DNA of 64,000 nt from Streptomyces cadmiisoli. GTDB lineage: Bacteria; Actinomycetota; Actinomycetes; Streptomycetales; Streptomycetaceae. Made by a program: the position numbers and the translations under genes. The stretch covers positions 3,720,001 to 3,784,000 of the forward strand of contig NZ_CP030073.1 of assembly GCF_003261055.1 (NCBI RefSeq). Reading direction: 5' to 3'. Below the pieces are notes generated by a model. The model was not told the origin of the DNA, did no database searches, and was given only the letters and a program-made list of their open reading frames with translations. Below, one piece after another: positions 17,387 to 25,626 of the stretch. Each line of letters opens with the position of its first letter. Position 1 is the first letter of the stretch.

Positions 17387-17827
17387 ATGTCGCTCTACGC
17401 CGCGTACGCCGGCCACCTCGACGCGCGGCTGATGTCGCGTCGCGTCCCGCACTCCCCGCTGCGGGCCACCGGGTGGCTGACCGGCTGGCGGCTGACGTTC
17501 GGCGGTGAGCACATCGGGTGGGACGGAGCCCTGGCGACGGTGGTCGAGTCGCCCGGCTCCCAGGTGTTCGTGGCCCTCTACGAAGTCGCGCCGATGGACG
17601 AGGACACGCTCGACCGCTCGGTCGGGGCGGCCGGACTCGACGCCTACCGCCGGTTCCGGATCCGCGCGCACACGCTGGACGGCGAGGAACCGGCCTGGAC
17701 GTACGTCCTCAACGGCTACGAGGGCGGACTGCCCTCGGCCCGCTACCTGGGCGAGATCGCGGACGCCGCGGAGTCCGCGGGAGCACCCCACGACTACGTC
17801 ATGGAACTGCGCAAGCGGCCCTGCTGA
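17387..17827 (+). CDS. Gamma-glutamylcyclotransferase-like protein
   Basis: This 146-residue protein begins with a divergent form of the cyclotransferase fold motif (SLYAAYAGHLD where many members have FxYGSN) and has LTGWRLTFGG and a VFVALYEVAP strand. The family cyclises gamma-glutamyl amines or amino acids and includes AIG2-like proteins of unclear substrate. TACGCT at 17375-17380 ends seven bases before the ATG with no ribosome site, so translation is probably leaderless. It sits between the quinone reductase and the nucleoside phosphorylase, with no obvious functional link. Confidence 0.75.
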   Translation: MSLYAAYAGHLDARLMSRRVPHSPLRATGWLTGWRLTFGGEHIGWDGALATVVESPGSQVFVALYEVAPMDEDTLDRSVGAAGLDAYRRFRIRAHTLDGEEPAWTYVLNGYEGGLPSARYLGEIADAAESAGAPHDYVMELRKRPC

Positions 17828-17904
17828 GCCCCGGGGCCCACCGTGGCGCGCGAGGGTCGTCGGAAACGACAAGACAACGATCGCAATCCCGTGAGCTCTG
17901 TCAT

Positions 17905-17916
17905 CTACGCGCGTAG
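17905..17916. promoter_or_regulatory. Nucleoside-regulon operator, site 1
   Basis: The perfect 12-bp palindrome CTACGCGCGTAG overlaps the expected -35 region of the purine nucleoside phosphorylase promoter (-10 TACCCT at 17929-17934). The same word occurs upstream of five other nucleoside-related genes in this window. Confidence 0.8.
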
Positions 17917-17941
17917 GCCGGGACCGGCTACCCTCATCCGC

Positions 17942-18766
17942 GTGAACGCATCTCTTCTTCCGGACGACATCCAGGGCGACCCGTACGCCGCCGCCGACGC
18001 GGCGGCCGCTCGCCTGCGCGAACTGACCGGCGCCGAGTCCCACGACGTCGCCCTCGTGATGGGCTCCGGCTGGGCCCCGGCCGTGGACGCGCTGGGCGAT
18101 GCCGACGCCGAGTTCCAGGTCACCGAGTTGCCCGGGTTCCCGCCGCCCGCCGTCGCGGGCCACGGCGGCAAGGTCCGTTCGTACCGGATGGGTGACAAGC
18201 GCGCCCTGGTCTTCCTCGGCCGTACCCACTACTACGAGGGCCGCGGGGTGGCCGCCGTCGCGCACGGCGTGCGCACCGCGGTGGCCGCCGGCTGCAAGAC
18301 CGTCGTGCTCACCAACGGCTGCGGCGGTCTTCGGGAGGGTATGCGTCCCGGCCAGCCCGTGCTGATCAGCGACCACATCAACCTGACGGCGACGTCCCCG
18401 ATCGTCGGCGCGAACTTCGTCGACCTCACCGACCTGTACTCGCCGCGGCTGCGCGCCCTGTGCAAGGAGATCGACGCGACCCTGGAAGAGGGCGTCTACG
18501 CGCAGTTCCCCGGCCCGCACTACGAGACGCCGGCCGAGATCCGCATGGCCCGTGTGATCGGCGCGGACCTGGTGGGCATGTCGACCGTGCTGGAGGCGAT
18601 CGCCGCCCGCGAGGCCGGCGCCGAGGTGCTGGGCATCTCCCTGGTCACCAACCTGGCGGCCGGCATGACCGGCGAGCCGCTCAACCACGAGGAGGTGCTC
18701 CAGGCCGGCCGGGACTCCGCGGCGCGCATGGGCGCCCTGCTCGGACAGGTGCTGGACCGCCTGTAG
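17942..18766 (+). CDS. Purine nucleoside phosphorylase
   Basis: A 274-residue trimeric-type phosphorylase that splits inosine, guanosine or their deoxy forms with phosphate into base and (deoxy)ribose-1-phosphate. Family motifs are the phosphate loop LVMGSGW, the strand [22 protein letters not shown], the purine-binding region [16 protein letters not shown] with its Glu, and [16 protein letters not shown] 17942 is chosen because TACCCT (17929-17934) ends eight positions before it, giving leaderless translation, and because the operator lies just upstream; reading further back would put promoter and operator inside the gene. The next gene, a phospho-sugar mutase, is 57 bases away and would act on the pentose-1-phosphate formed. 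Confidence 0.93.
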   Translation: MNASLLPDDIQGDPYAAADAAAARLRELTGAESHDVALVMGSGWAPAVDALGDADAEFQVTELPGFPPPAVAGHGGKVRSYRMGDKRALVFLGRTHYYEGRGVAAVAHGVRTAVAAGCKTVVLTNGCGGLREGMRPGQPVLISDHINLTATSPIVGANFVDLTDLYSPRLRALCKEIDATLEEGVYAQFPGPHYETPAEIRMARVIGADLVGMSTVLEAIAAREAGAEVLGISLVTNLAAGMTGEPLNHEEVLQAGRDSAARMGALLGQVLDRL

Positions 18767-18823
18767 GCCGCCGGGGCCGCTCCGGAGCACACCGCAGGAA
18801 CACGACGAGAGGGTTGACCCGAC

Positions 18824-20470
18824 GTGCACGACGATCTCCTCGCACGGGCAAGGGCGTGGCTGGCCGAGGACCCCGACCCGGAGACCCGCGCGGAACTCGC
18901 CGGGCTGATCGACGCCGGGGACGTCACCGAGCTGGCCGAGCGCTTCGGCGGCACGCTCCAGTTCGGCACGGCGGGTCTGCGGGGCGAGCTGGGCGCCGGG
19001 CCGATGCGGATGAACCGCTCCGTGGTCATCCGCGCCGCCGCCGGCCTCGCCGCCCACCTGCGCAAGCAGGGGCACGCCCGGCAGGACGGCGGCAGCGGCC
19101 TGGTCGTCATCGGGTACGACGCCCGGTTCAAGTCGGAGGAGTTCGCCCGCGACACCGCCGCCGTGATGACCGGCGCCGGACTGCGCGCGGCCGTCCTCCC
19201 GCGGCCCCTGCCGACGCCCGTGCTGGCGTTCGCGATCCGGCACCTCGGCGCGGTCGCCGGGGTCGAGGTCACCGCCAGCCACAACCCGCCGCGCGACAAC
19301 GGCTACAAGGTGTACCTCGGCGACGGCTCCCAGATCGTCCCGCCCGCCGACGCGGAGATCGCCGCCGAGATCGACGCCGTACGGTCCCTGGACGACGTGC
19401 CCCGCCCCGCGGACGGCTGGCAGACCCTCGACGACGGCGTCCTGGACGCCTACCTGGCCCGCACGGACGCCGTACTGGCCCCCGGCTCCCCACGCACGGC
19501 CCGGACGGTCTACACGGCGATGCACGGTGTCGGCCGCGACGTCCTCCTCGCCGCCTTCGCCCGCGCGGGCTTCCCCGCGCCGGCCCTGGTCGCCGAACAG
19601 GCCGATCCGGACCCGCGGTTCCCGACCGTCGCCTTCCCCAACCCGGAGGAGCCCGGCGCGATGGACCTGGCCTTCGCGAAGGCCCGTGAGACGAATCCGG
19701 ACCTGGTCATCGCGAACGACCCGGACGCCGACCGCTGCGCCGTGGCCGTCCCGGTCGGCGACGACTGGCGCATGCTGCGCGGCGACGAGGTCGGCGCGCT
19801 GCTCGCCGCGCACCTGGTGGACCGCGGGGCGCGCGGCACGTTCGCGGAGTCGATCGTCTCCTCCTCCCTCCTCGGCCGGATCGCCGAGAAGGCGGGCCTG
19901 CCGTACGAGGAGACCCTCACCGGTTTCAAGTGGATCGCCCGGGTCGACGGCCTGCGCTACGGCTACGAGGAGGCCCTCGGCTACTGCGTGGACCCCGACG
20001 GCGTGCGCGACAAGGACGGCATCACCGCCGCCCTGCTGGTCACTGAGCTGGCCTCACGGCTCAAGGAGGAGGGCCGCACCCTCCTCGACCTGCTCGACGA
20101 CCTGGCCGTCGAGCACGGCCTGCACGCCACCGACCAGCTGTCGGTCCGGGTCGAGGACCTGTCGGTCATCGCCGACGCGATGCGGCGGCTGCGCGAGCGG
20201 CCCCCGGCGCGGCTCGCCGGTCTGCCCGTCACCCGCGCCGACGACCTCACCGAGGGCAGCGACCGGCTGCCGCCCACGGACGGCCTGCGCTACACGCTGG
20301 ACGGCGCACGGGTCGTCGTCCGGCCGAGCGGCACGGAGCCGAAGCTGAAGTGCTACCTGGAGGTCGTGATCCCGGTCGCCGCCCACGCCGACCTCCCCGC
20401 GGCCCACGCCCGCGCGTCGACCCTGCTGACGTCCCTCAAGAGCGACCTGTCCGCGGCGGCCGGCATCTGA
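18824..20470 (+). CDS. Phospho-sugar mutase, probable phosphopentomutase
   Basis: A 548-residue alpha-D-phosphohexomutase-superfamily enzyme with four domains. The opening FGTAGLRGELGAGPMRMN is the form seen in PGM2-type mutases. The phosphoserine loop is TASHNPPRDNGYK, the magnesium loop is DPDADRCAV, the sugar-binding loop is EEALGYCV and the C-terminal phosphate loop RPSGTEPKLK. The GTG start follows GAGAGGG. Many such proteins are named phosphomannomutase, but its place after purine nucleoside phosphorylase, with deoC nearby, favours conversion of ribose- or deoxyribose-1-phosphate to the 5-phosphate. Substrate is inferred from context. Confidence 0.88.
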   Translation: MHDDLLARARAWLAEDPDPETRAELAGLIDAGDVTELAERFGGTLQFGTAGLRGELGAGPMRMNRSVVIRAAAGLAAHLRKQGHARQDGGSGLVVIGYDARFKSEEFARDTAAVMTGAGLRAAVLPRPLPTPVLAFAIRHLGAVAGVEVTASHNPPRDNGYKVYLGDGSQIVPPADAEIAAEIDAVRSLDDVPRPADGWQTLDDGVLDAYLARTDAVLAPGSPRTARTVYTAMHGVGRDVLLAAFARAGFPAPALVAEQADPDPRFPTVAFPNPEEPGAMDLAFAKARETNPDLVIANDPDADRCAVAVPVGDDWRMLRGDEVGALLAAHLVDRGARGTFAESIVSSSLLGRIAEKAGLPYEETLTGFKWIARVDGLRYGYEEALGYCVDPDGVRDKDGITAALLVTELASRLKEEGRTLLDLLDDLAVEHGLHATDQLSVRVEDLSVIADAMRRLRERPPARLAGLPVTRADDLTEGSDRLPPTDGLRYTLDGARVVVRPSGTEPKLKCYLEVVIPVAAHADLPAAHARASTLLTSLKSDLSAAAGI

Positions 20471-20509
20471 CGGCAGGCCCCGGAACGTGAGCCGGGGCGG
20501 GCCCTGCCG
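20471..20509. terminator. Hairpin after the phospho-sugar mutase gene
   Basis: CGGCAGG at 20471-20477 pairs with CCTGCCG at 20503-20509, with an inner CCCCGG/CCGGGG stem. It starts directly after the stop codon. Confidence 0.6.
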
Positions 20510-20531
20510 GGGGCTCGGCGACGATTCCGCG

Positions 20532-20565
20532 CCGCGGGACGATCCCGAAGGGGAACGTCCCGCGG
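20532..20565. terminator. Second strong hairpin downstream of the mutase
   Basis: CCGCGGGACG (20532-20541) pairs perfectly with CGTCCCGCGG (20556-20565); the inner TCCC/GGGGA extends the stem. Probably a back-up terminator between convergent units. Confidence 0.55.
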
Positions 20566-20632
20566 TTCCGCGGGGCGGCTCGGGTCGGAGTGCCGCGGTT
20601 CGCGGGCGGCCGGAGCCGGCGTGCGGCTCGCC

Positions 20633-20830
20633 AGTGCCGCGTCAGGCAAGGTTCGCCGGTCGAGGAGCGGCGTCCGGTGCGTGCTCTCGGCGTGCCGGCC
20701 GTGAGTCCTCGTACTGGACGTACTCGGGCTCTCGGCCGGTGCGGCGGGTGGGGGCACCTCCCACGCCTTTCAGGCAGTGGGGGAGCGTGCCGGGCGTCGC
20801 GACGGGGCGAACGTTGCCTGACGCGGCACT
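20633..20830. repeat. Structured inverted-repeat element, copy B (198 bp)
   Basis: A perfect 17-bp terminal inverted repeat, AGTGCCGCGTCAGGCAA at 20633-20649 and its complement at 20814-20830, flanks a core shared with copy A. The terminal repeats of the two copies differ in sequence but each pairs perfectly with itself. Arms GCCGGCCG/CGGCCGGT show a compensating change against copy A. An extra stretch with a second small hairpin (CTCCCAC...GTGGGGGAG) lies near 20750-20785. The right end overlaps the TAG stop of the minus-strand PH-domain gene, again at CTAG. Confidence 0.8.
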
Positions 20831-21509
20831 AGCCCACCGCCAGCAGCACGGCCAGCAGCACCGCCCCGGCGATCACCGGCACCACCACCTCGTACGCCCA
20901 GCGGACCGTCACCTCGCCCTGCGCCGTGCTCGCCTTCTCCCGGGCCTCCAGCGTCAGCCGGAGGTCGTGGATGATCTGGTCGCTCTCCGCCCGGACGGGC
21001 CCGTCCGTCCCGGAGCCGCCCCCGAAACCGCCGAGGCCCCCCATCCCCTTGGGCCGGCTGACCCTGCCGCTCTGCTCCGCCTCCCACCGGGCGGTCTTGC
21101 GCGCCGCCCGCTTGCGGCCGCGCAGCGAGACGGGCACGGCCCACAGCTGGTACTTCGTGCCGGACTTGGCGACGACCTCGTTGGTGTAGCCGGAGCGCAG
21201 CGAGGCGACCTCGCCCCAGGGCAGCTCGACGACCCGGAACGGGTTGCGCACCCGCAGCCGGTCCTCGCCCGAGAAGACCGCGGGCCGGATCGTGAAGGCG
21301 ACGACCAGCGGCGCCACGACGAGCAGGGTGGCGAGCGCCTGCCAGGGCGTACTGCCCTCGCTGTTCACCATGGCGTCGATGCTGATCCAGCCGGCGAGGG
21401 CGAGCAGCAGGACGCCGGCGACGAGCCCCATGGGTGAGCGGTAGATCCGGTCCTTGGTGGTGGGGCCCGAAGGCTGCGGTGCTGGTGACTGGTGGTCCGG
21501 GGTGGTCAT
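20829..21509 (-). CDS. PH-domain-like membrane protein
   Basis: This 226-residue protein has a soluble start, two transmembrane helices (about 26-45 and 54-73), a bacterial PH-like domain (about 75-140, with RPAVFSGEDRLRVRNPFRVVELPWGEVASL), a charged region and a Gly-rich stretch (about 155-175), and a C-terminal membrane helix (about 203-224). The PH-like fold suggests a scaffold or lipid/protein contact on the cytoplasmic face; the function is unknown. The ATG at 21509 (MTTPDHQS) is preferred over upstream starts because the earlier part is low-complexity Arg/Gly and crosses the promoter. Its stop codon lies at the edge of repeat copy B. Confidence 0.8.
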   Translation of the reverse strand: MTTPDHQSPAPQPSGPTTKDRIYRSPMGLVAGVLLLALAGWISIDAMVNSEGSTPWQALATLLVVAPLVVAFTIRPAVFSGEDRLRVRNPFRVVELPWGEVASLRSGYTNEVVAKSGTKYQLWAVPVSLRGRKRAARKTARWEAEQSGRVSRPKGMGGLGGFGGGSGTDGPVRAESDQIIHDLRLTLEAREKASTAQGEVTVRWAYEVVVPVIAGAVLLAVLLAVG

Positions 21510-21708
21510 GGAGCCGATTCTGCCCGACGTCTCCGAAAGGTCCCCACGCGGTGCCACCCGGCGCGGCCCGCGCACAGCCGCTCCGGCCCCGATCCGCAGC
21601 ACCCGCGCAGCACGGGTCCGCAAAAGCCGCGACACCGCCCTGCCCCCGAACCGCGGGGTGATTCCCCTCGCCCGCCCCACGCGTGAGGGTCCGGGGGGTG
21701 TACAGCCG

Positions 21709-21720
21709 CTACGCGCGTAG
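21709..21720. promoter_or_regulatory. Nucleoside-regulon operator, site 2
   Basis: A perfect CTACGCGCGTAG lies one base upstream of the deoC -10 box TATGCT (21722-21727). A bound regulator there should block RNA polymerase. Confidence 0.8.
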
Positions 21721-21733
21721 ATATGCTCGTCTG

Positions 21734-22687
21734 GTGACCATGCCCACCTCTGCACACACCCTCACGGACGTGGCGGCCTCCGAGAGCACGCTGCGTCGGT
21801 TCCTCCACGGGCTGCCCGGCGTCGACGCGGTCGGCCTGGAGGCGCGTGCCGCCTCGCTCGGCACCCGTTCCATCAAGACCACCGCCAAGGCGTACGCCAT
21901 CGACCTCGCCATCTCGATGGTCGACCTGACGACGCTGGAAGGCGCGGACACCCCCGGCAAGGTCCGGGCCCTCGGCGCCAAGGCGGTCCGTCCCGACCCG
22001 ACCGACCGCTCGACCCCGTCGACGGCCGCGGTCTGCGTCTACCCCGACATGGTGGCCGCCGCGAAGGAGGCCGTCGCCGGATCGTCGGTGAAGGTCGCCT
22101 CCGTCGCCACCGCCTTCCCGGCGGGCCGCGCCCCGATCGCCGTCAAGCTGGCGGACGTGCGCGAGGCGGTCGCGGCCGGCGCCGACGAGATCGACATGGT
22201 CATCGACCGCGGCGCGTTCCTCTCGGGGAACTTCATGAAGGTGTACGAGGAGATCGTCGCCGTGAAGGAGGCCTGCGGGGCGGCCCGCCTCAAGGTCATC
22301 TTCGAGACCGGCGAGCTGTCGACGTACGACAACATCCGGCGGGCGAGCTGGCTCGGCATGCTGGCCGGGGCGGACTTCATCAAGACGTCGACCGGCAAGG
22401 TGGCGGTGAACGCGACCCCGGCGAACACCCTCCTCATGCTGGAGGCGGTGCGCGACTTCCGCGCGCAGACCGGGGTGCAGGTCGGTGTGAAGCCGGCCGG
22501 CGGCATCCGCACCTCCAAGGACGCCGTCAAGTTCCTGGTCCTGGTCAACGAGACCGCCGGCTCGGACTGGCTGGACAACCACTGGTTCCGCTTCGGTGCT
22601 TCCTCGCTCCTGAACGATCTGTTGATGCAGCGTCAGAAGCTGGCCACCGGCCGCTACTCCGGCCCCGACTACGTCACGGTGGACTGA
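21734..22687 (+). CDS. deoC: Deoxyribose-phosphate aldolase
   Basis: A 317-residue class I aldolase that cleaves 2-deoxyribose-5-phosphate to acetaldehyde and glyceraldehyde-3-phosphate. The Schiff-base Lys lies in GADFIKTSTGK; the second conserved Lys is in VGVKPAGGIRT, and ADEIDMVIDRG fits the family. The protein is longer than E. coli DeoC because of an N-terminal helix extension usual in actinobacteria. GTG 21734 is chosen since TATGCT ends seven bases before it (leaderless). Two aldehyde dehydrogenase genes follow after six bases, so the acetaldehyde product can be oxidised by the same operon. Confidence 0.93.
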   Translation: MTMPTSAHTLTDVAASESTLRRFLHGLPGVDAVGLEARAASLGTRSIKTTAKAYAIDLAISMVDLTTLEGADTPGKVRALGAKAVRPDPTDRSTPSTAAVCVYPDMVAAAKEAVAGSSVKVASVATAFPAGRAPIAVKLADVREAVAAGADEIDMVIDRGAFLSGNFMKVYEEIVAVKEACGAARLKVIFETGELSTYDNIRRASWLGMLAGADFIKTSTGKVAVNATPANTLLMLEAVRDFRAQTGVQVGVKPAGGIRTSKDAVKFLVLVNETAGSDWLDNHWFRFGASSLLNDLLMQRQKLATGRYSGPDYVTVD

Positions 22688-22693
22688 GACCCC

Positions 22694-24148
22694 ATGAACA
22701 CGGACATGCAGACATCCGCATTCGCCTACGCCCCGGCCCCCGAGTCCCGCTCGATCGTCGACATCGCGCCGTCCTACGGCCTGTTCATCGACGGTGAGTT
22801 CGTGGAGGCCGCCGACGGCAAGGTCTTCAAGACGGTCTCGCCCTCCACCGAGGAGGTCCTCTCCGAGGTCGCGCAGGCCGGCTCCGAGGACGTCGACCGC
22901 GCGGTGAAGGCCGCCCGCAAGGCCTTCGAGAAGTGGTCGGCGCTGCCCGGCGCCGAGCGCGCGAAGTACCTGTTCCGCATCGCGCGGATCATCCAGGAGC
23001 GCAGCCGTGAGCTCGCCGTGCTGGAGACCCTGGACAACGGAAAGCCGATCCGGGAGACCCGCGACGCCGACCTGCCCCTGGTCGCCGCGCACTTCTTCTA
23101 CTACGCGGGCTGGGCCGACAAGCTCGACCACGCCGGGTACGGCCCGGACCCGAGGCCGCTGGGCGTCGCCGGCCAGGTCATCCCCTGGAACTTCCCGCTG
23201 CTGATGCTGGCGTGGAAGATCGCTCCGGCGCTGGCCACCGGCAACACCGTGGTCCTGAAGCCGGCCGAGACGACCCCCCTGTCGGCCCTCTTCTTCGCGG
23301 ACGTCTGCCGCCAGGCGGGCCTGCCCAGGGGCGTCGTCAACATCCTTCCCGGCTACGGTGACGCGGGCGCCGCGCTCGTCGCCCACCCGGACGTCGCCAA
23401 GGTCGCCTTCACCGGCTCCACGGCCGTCGGCAAGGAGATCGCCCGCACGGTCGCGGGCACCCGCAAGAAGCTCACCCTGGAGCTGGGCGGCAAGGGCGCC
23501 AACATCGTCTTCGACGACGCCCCGATCGACCAGGCCGTCGAGGGCATCGTCACGGGCATCTTCTTCAACCAGGGCCAGGTCTGCTGCGCGGGCAGCCGCC
23601 TGCTGGTGCAGGAGTCGATCCAGGACGAGCTGCTGGACTCCCTCAAGCGCAGGCTCTCCACCCTCCGCCTCGGTGATCCGCTCGACAAGAACACCGACAT
23701 CGGCGCGATCAACTCCGCCGAGCAGCTCGCCCGTATCACCGCGCTCGCCGAGACGGGTGAGGCCGAGGGCGCCGAGCGCTGGTCCCCCGCCTGCGAACTG
23801 CCCTCCTCCGGCTACTGGTTCGCCCCGACCCTCTTCACGAACGTCACCCAGGCGCACACCATCGCCCGCGACGAGATCTTCGGCCCGGTCCTGTCGGTCC
23901 TCACCTTCCGCACCCCGGACGAGGCCGTCGCCAAGGCCAACAACACGCAGTACGGCCTGTCCGCCGGCATCTGGACGGAAAAGGGCTCCCGCATCCTGGC
24001 GGTCGCGAACAAGCTGCGCGCGGGCGTCGTCTGGTCCAACACGTTCAACAAGTTCGATCCGACCTCGCCGTTCGGCGGCTACAAGGAGTCGGGCTTCGGC
24101 CGCGAGGGCGGCCGCCACGGCCTGGAGGCGTACCTCGATGTCCGATAA
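22694..24148 (+). CDS. Aldehyde dehydrogenase (catalytic partner)
   Basis: A 484-residue NAD(P)-dependent aldehyde dehydrogenase with a full set of residues: VIPWNFPLLM, the coenzyme loop FTGSTAVGKEI, general-base Glu in LELGGKGAN and catalytic Cys in GQVCCAGSR, then FGPVLSV and the C-terminal PFGGYKESGFGREGG. It lies six bases after deoC, so acetaldehyde from deoxyribose breakdown is the likely substrate, giving acetate. Its 3' end overlaps the start of the next gene by 11 bases. It resembles the first half of ALDH16-type two-domain proteins (see findings). Confidence 0.92.
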   Translation: MNTDMQTSAFAYAPAPESRSIVDIAPSYGLFIDGEFVEAADGKVFKTVSPSTEEVLSEVAQAGSEDVDRAVKAARKAFEKWSALPGAERAKYLFRIARIIQERSRELAVLETLDNGKPIRETRDADLPLVAAHFFYYAGWADKLDHAGYGPDPRPLGVAGQVIPWNFPLLMLAWKIAPALATGNTVVLKPAETTPLSALFFADVCRQAGLPRGVVNILPGYGDAGAALVAHPDVAKVAFTGSTAVGKEIARTVAGTRKKLTLELGGKGANIVFDDAPIDQAVEGIVTGIFFNQGQVCCAGSRLLVQESIQDELLDSLKRRLSTLRLGDPLDKNTDIGAINSAEQLARITALAETGEAEGAERWSPACELPSSGYWFAPTLFTNVTQAHTIARDEIFGPVLSVLTFRTPDEAVAKANNTQYGLSAGIWTEKGSRILAVANKLRAGVVWSNTFNKFDPTSPFGGYKESGFGREGGRHGLEAYLDVR

Positions 24149-25043
24149 GTCCGAGAAGTTTGACGAGCGACTCTCCGTCTTCAAGACCTACAAGCTGTAC
24201 GTGGGGGGCAAGTTCCCGCGTTCCGAGAGCGGCCGGGTGTACGAGGTGACGGACTCCAAGGGCAAGTGGCTGGCCAACGCGCCCCTCTCCTCCCGCAAGG
24301 ACGCCCGTGACGCGGTCGTCGCCGCCCGCAAGGCCTTCGGAGGCTGGTCCGGCGCCACCGCCTACAACCGCGGTCAGGTGCTCTACCGGGTCGCCGAGAT
24401 GCTGGAGGGCCGCCGCGACCAGTTCGTGCGCGAGGTGGCCGACGCCGAGGGCCTGTCGAAGTCCAAGGCCGCGGCACAGGTGGACGCGGCGATCGACCGC
24501 TGGGTCTGGTACGCGGGCTGGACGGACAAGATCGCCCAGGTGGTCGGGGGCGGAAACCCGGTCGCGGGCCCGTACTTCAACCTCTCCACCCCCGAGCCGA
24601 CGGGTGTGGTGGCGGTCCTCGCCCCGCAGGACTCCTCGTTCCTGGGCCTGGTCTCGGTGACCGCCCCGGTGATCGCGACCGGCAACACGGCGATCGTGAT
24701 CGCCGCCGAGAAGTCCCCTCTCCCGGCGCTGTCCCTGGCCGAGGTGCTGGCCACCTCCGACGTACCCGGCGGCGTGGTGAACGTCCTCTCCGGCCGCACG
24801 GCGGAGATCGCCCTCCCGCTCGCCGCCCACCAGGACGTCAACGCGATCGACCTCGCGGGCGCCGACGACTCGCTGGCGAAGGAACTGGAGATCGCGGCGG
24901 CGGACAACCTCAAGCGCGTACTCCGTCCACAGCCTGTGGATTACGCGGCGACTCCGGGCACCGACCGCATGACGGCGTTCCTGGAGACGAAGACGGTCTG
25001 GCACCCCACGGGTGCGCTGGGGGCCTCCGGCTCCTCCTACTGA
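24138..25043 (+). CDS. Truncated, non-catalytic aldehyde dehydrogenase-like subunit
   Basis: The 301-residue product matches only the coenzyme-binding part of the aldehyde dehydrogenase fold: YKLYVGGKFPRSESGRVYEV, then VVAVLAPQDSSFLGLVSV in place of the usual PWNFP region. It ends before any catalytic Cys motif and has no LELGGK glutamate motif. It therefore cannot act alone. The ATG overlaps the end of the intact dehydrogenase gene by 11 bases, implying coupled translation and a complex. Combined length (484 + 301) is close to that of two-domain ALDH16 proteins, in which the second domain is inactive. Confidence 0.85.
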   Translation: MSDKSEKFDERLSVFKTYKLYVGGKFPRSESGRVYEVTDSKGKWLANAPLSSRKDARDAVVAARKAFGGWSGATAYNRGQVLYRVAEMLEGRRDQFVREVADAEGLSKSKAAAQVDAAIDRWVWYAGWTDKIAQVVGGGNPVAGPYFNLSTPEPTGVVAVLAPQDSSFLGLVSVTAPVIATGNTAIVIAAEKSPLPALSLAEVLATSDVPGGVVNVLSGRTAEIALPLAAHQDVNAIDLAGADDSLAKELEIAAADNLKRVLRPQPVDYAATPGTDRMTAFLETKTVWHPTGALGASGSSY

Positions 25044-25057
25044 CCGCCACCGCAGAC

Positions 25058-25103
25058 CAGAGGGCCGCGCCTCCCCTCCGTCCGGGGGAGACGCGGCCCT
25101 CTG
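25058..25103. terminator. Strong bidirectional terminator after the deoC operon
   Basis: CAGAGGGCCGCG (25058-25069) pairs with CGCGGCCCTCTG (25092-25103), and the inner CTCCCC/GGGGAG continues the stem after one mismatch. It lies between convergent genes. Confidence 0.75.
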
Positions 25104-25114
25104 CCGTACGCGCT

Positions 25115-25498
25115 TCAGCCCTGCTGCGCCGATCCCGTCACCTGCCCGACCACCGGCATCTCCCCGACCGACGGGGCCTGCGTCACCGGACGGGTCAGGT
25201 CCCGGGTCTTGACCGCCTTGAAGTCCCCCACCTGGGTGTCGACTCCGTTGTCGAGCGGGTCGGCGTTGGTGCCGGCGAGCGGGTTGGGCTTGACGCCGGC
25301 CACGGTGCCGGTGACGTGCGGCACCTGGTCGGTCAGCGTCCGCACGGCCGTCCGCGGGGCGAACTCGCCGAGCGCGACGGGCTGCGGCTCGGCGGCGGCG
25401 GAGGTGGTCGCACCCGCCCCCAGGGCCGCACCCGCGGTCGCGAGTGCGATCAGAACACGCCGGGCGTTCGACTGCCGGGCGGAGACGTGTCGGGCCAT
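25115..25498 (-). CDS. Small secreted protein
   Basis: A 127-residue product with a signal peptide (MARHVSARQSNARRVLIALATAGAA... region, cleavage probably after TTSAAA near residue 36). The mature part is acidic and Pro/Val-rich with no cysteines, pattern GVKPNPLAGTNADPLDNGVDT. It resembles in style the small exported protein at 31353-31676. No lipobox and no enzymatic motif is seen. The ATG at 25498 fits the signal peptide; AAGG lies about 11 bases upstream. Function unknown; it may be a surface or matrix component. Confidence 0.7.
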   Translation of the reverse strand: MARHVSARQSNARRVLIALATAGAALGAGATTSAAAEPQPVALGEFAPRTAVRTLTDQVPHVTGTVAGVKPNPLAGTNADPLDNGVDTQVGDFKAVKTRDLTRPVTQAPSVGEMPVVGQVTGSAQQG

Positions 25499-25626
25499 GA
25501 CTGGTGCCACCTTCTGCTGCATAGAGTAAGCGAATCGACACGAAGAGTAGTTGAGGTGTGACACGCGCTTCAAAGCCGACCCGCGGGGTCGTTCAGGAGT
25601 GGTCGGATGCATCAGACTGGTGTCCC

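Noticed and set aside
17330..19813. An 827-codon minus-strand frame across the cyclotransferase, phosphorylase and mutase genes
   Set aside because: It overlaps three well-supported genes on the other strand and shows no domain.
18824..20470. Annotation as phosphomannomutase for glycan synthesis
   Set aside because: The PGM2-like opening motif and its place after purine nucleoside phosphorylase favour a pentomutase role, although substrate is not proven.
10424..20830. Repeat copies A and B considered as the ends of a composite transposon
   Set aside because: No transposase lies between them, the genes enclosed are core metabolism, and the terminal repeats of the two copies differ.
21506..24184. 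An 892-codon frame antisense to deoC and the aldehyde dehydrogenase
   Set aside because: Long stop-free antisense frames are expected in G+C-rich DNA; both sense genes are certain and the antisense product is low-complexity.
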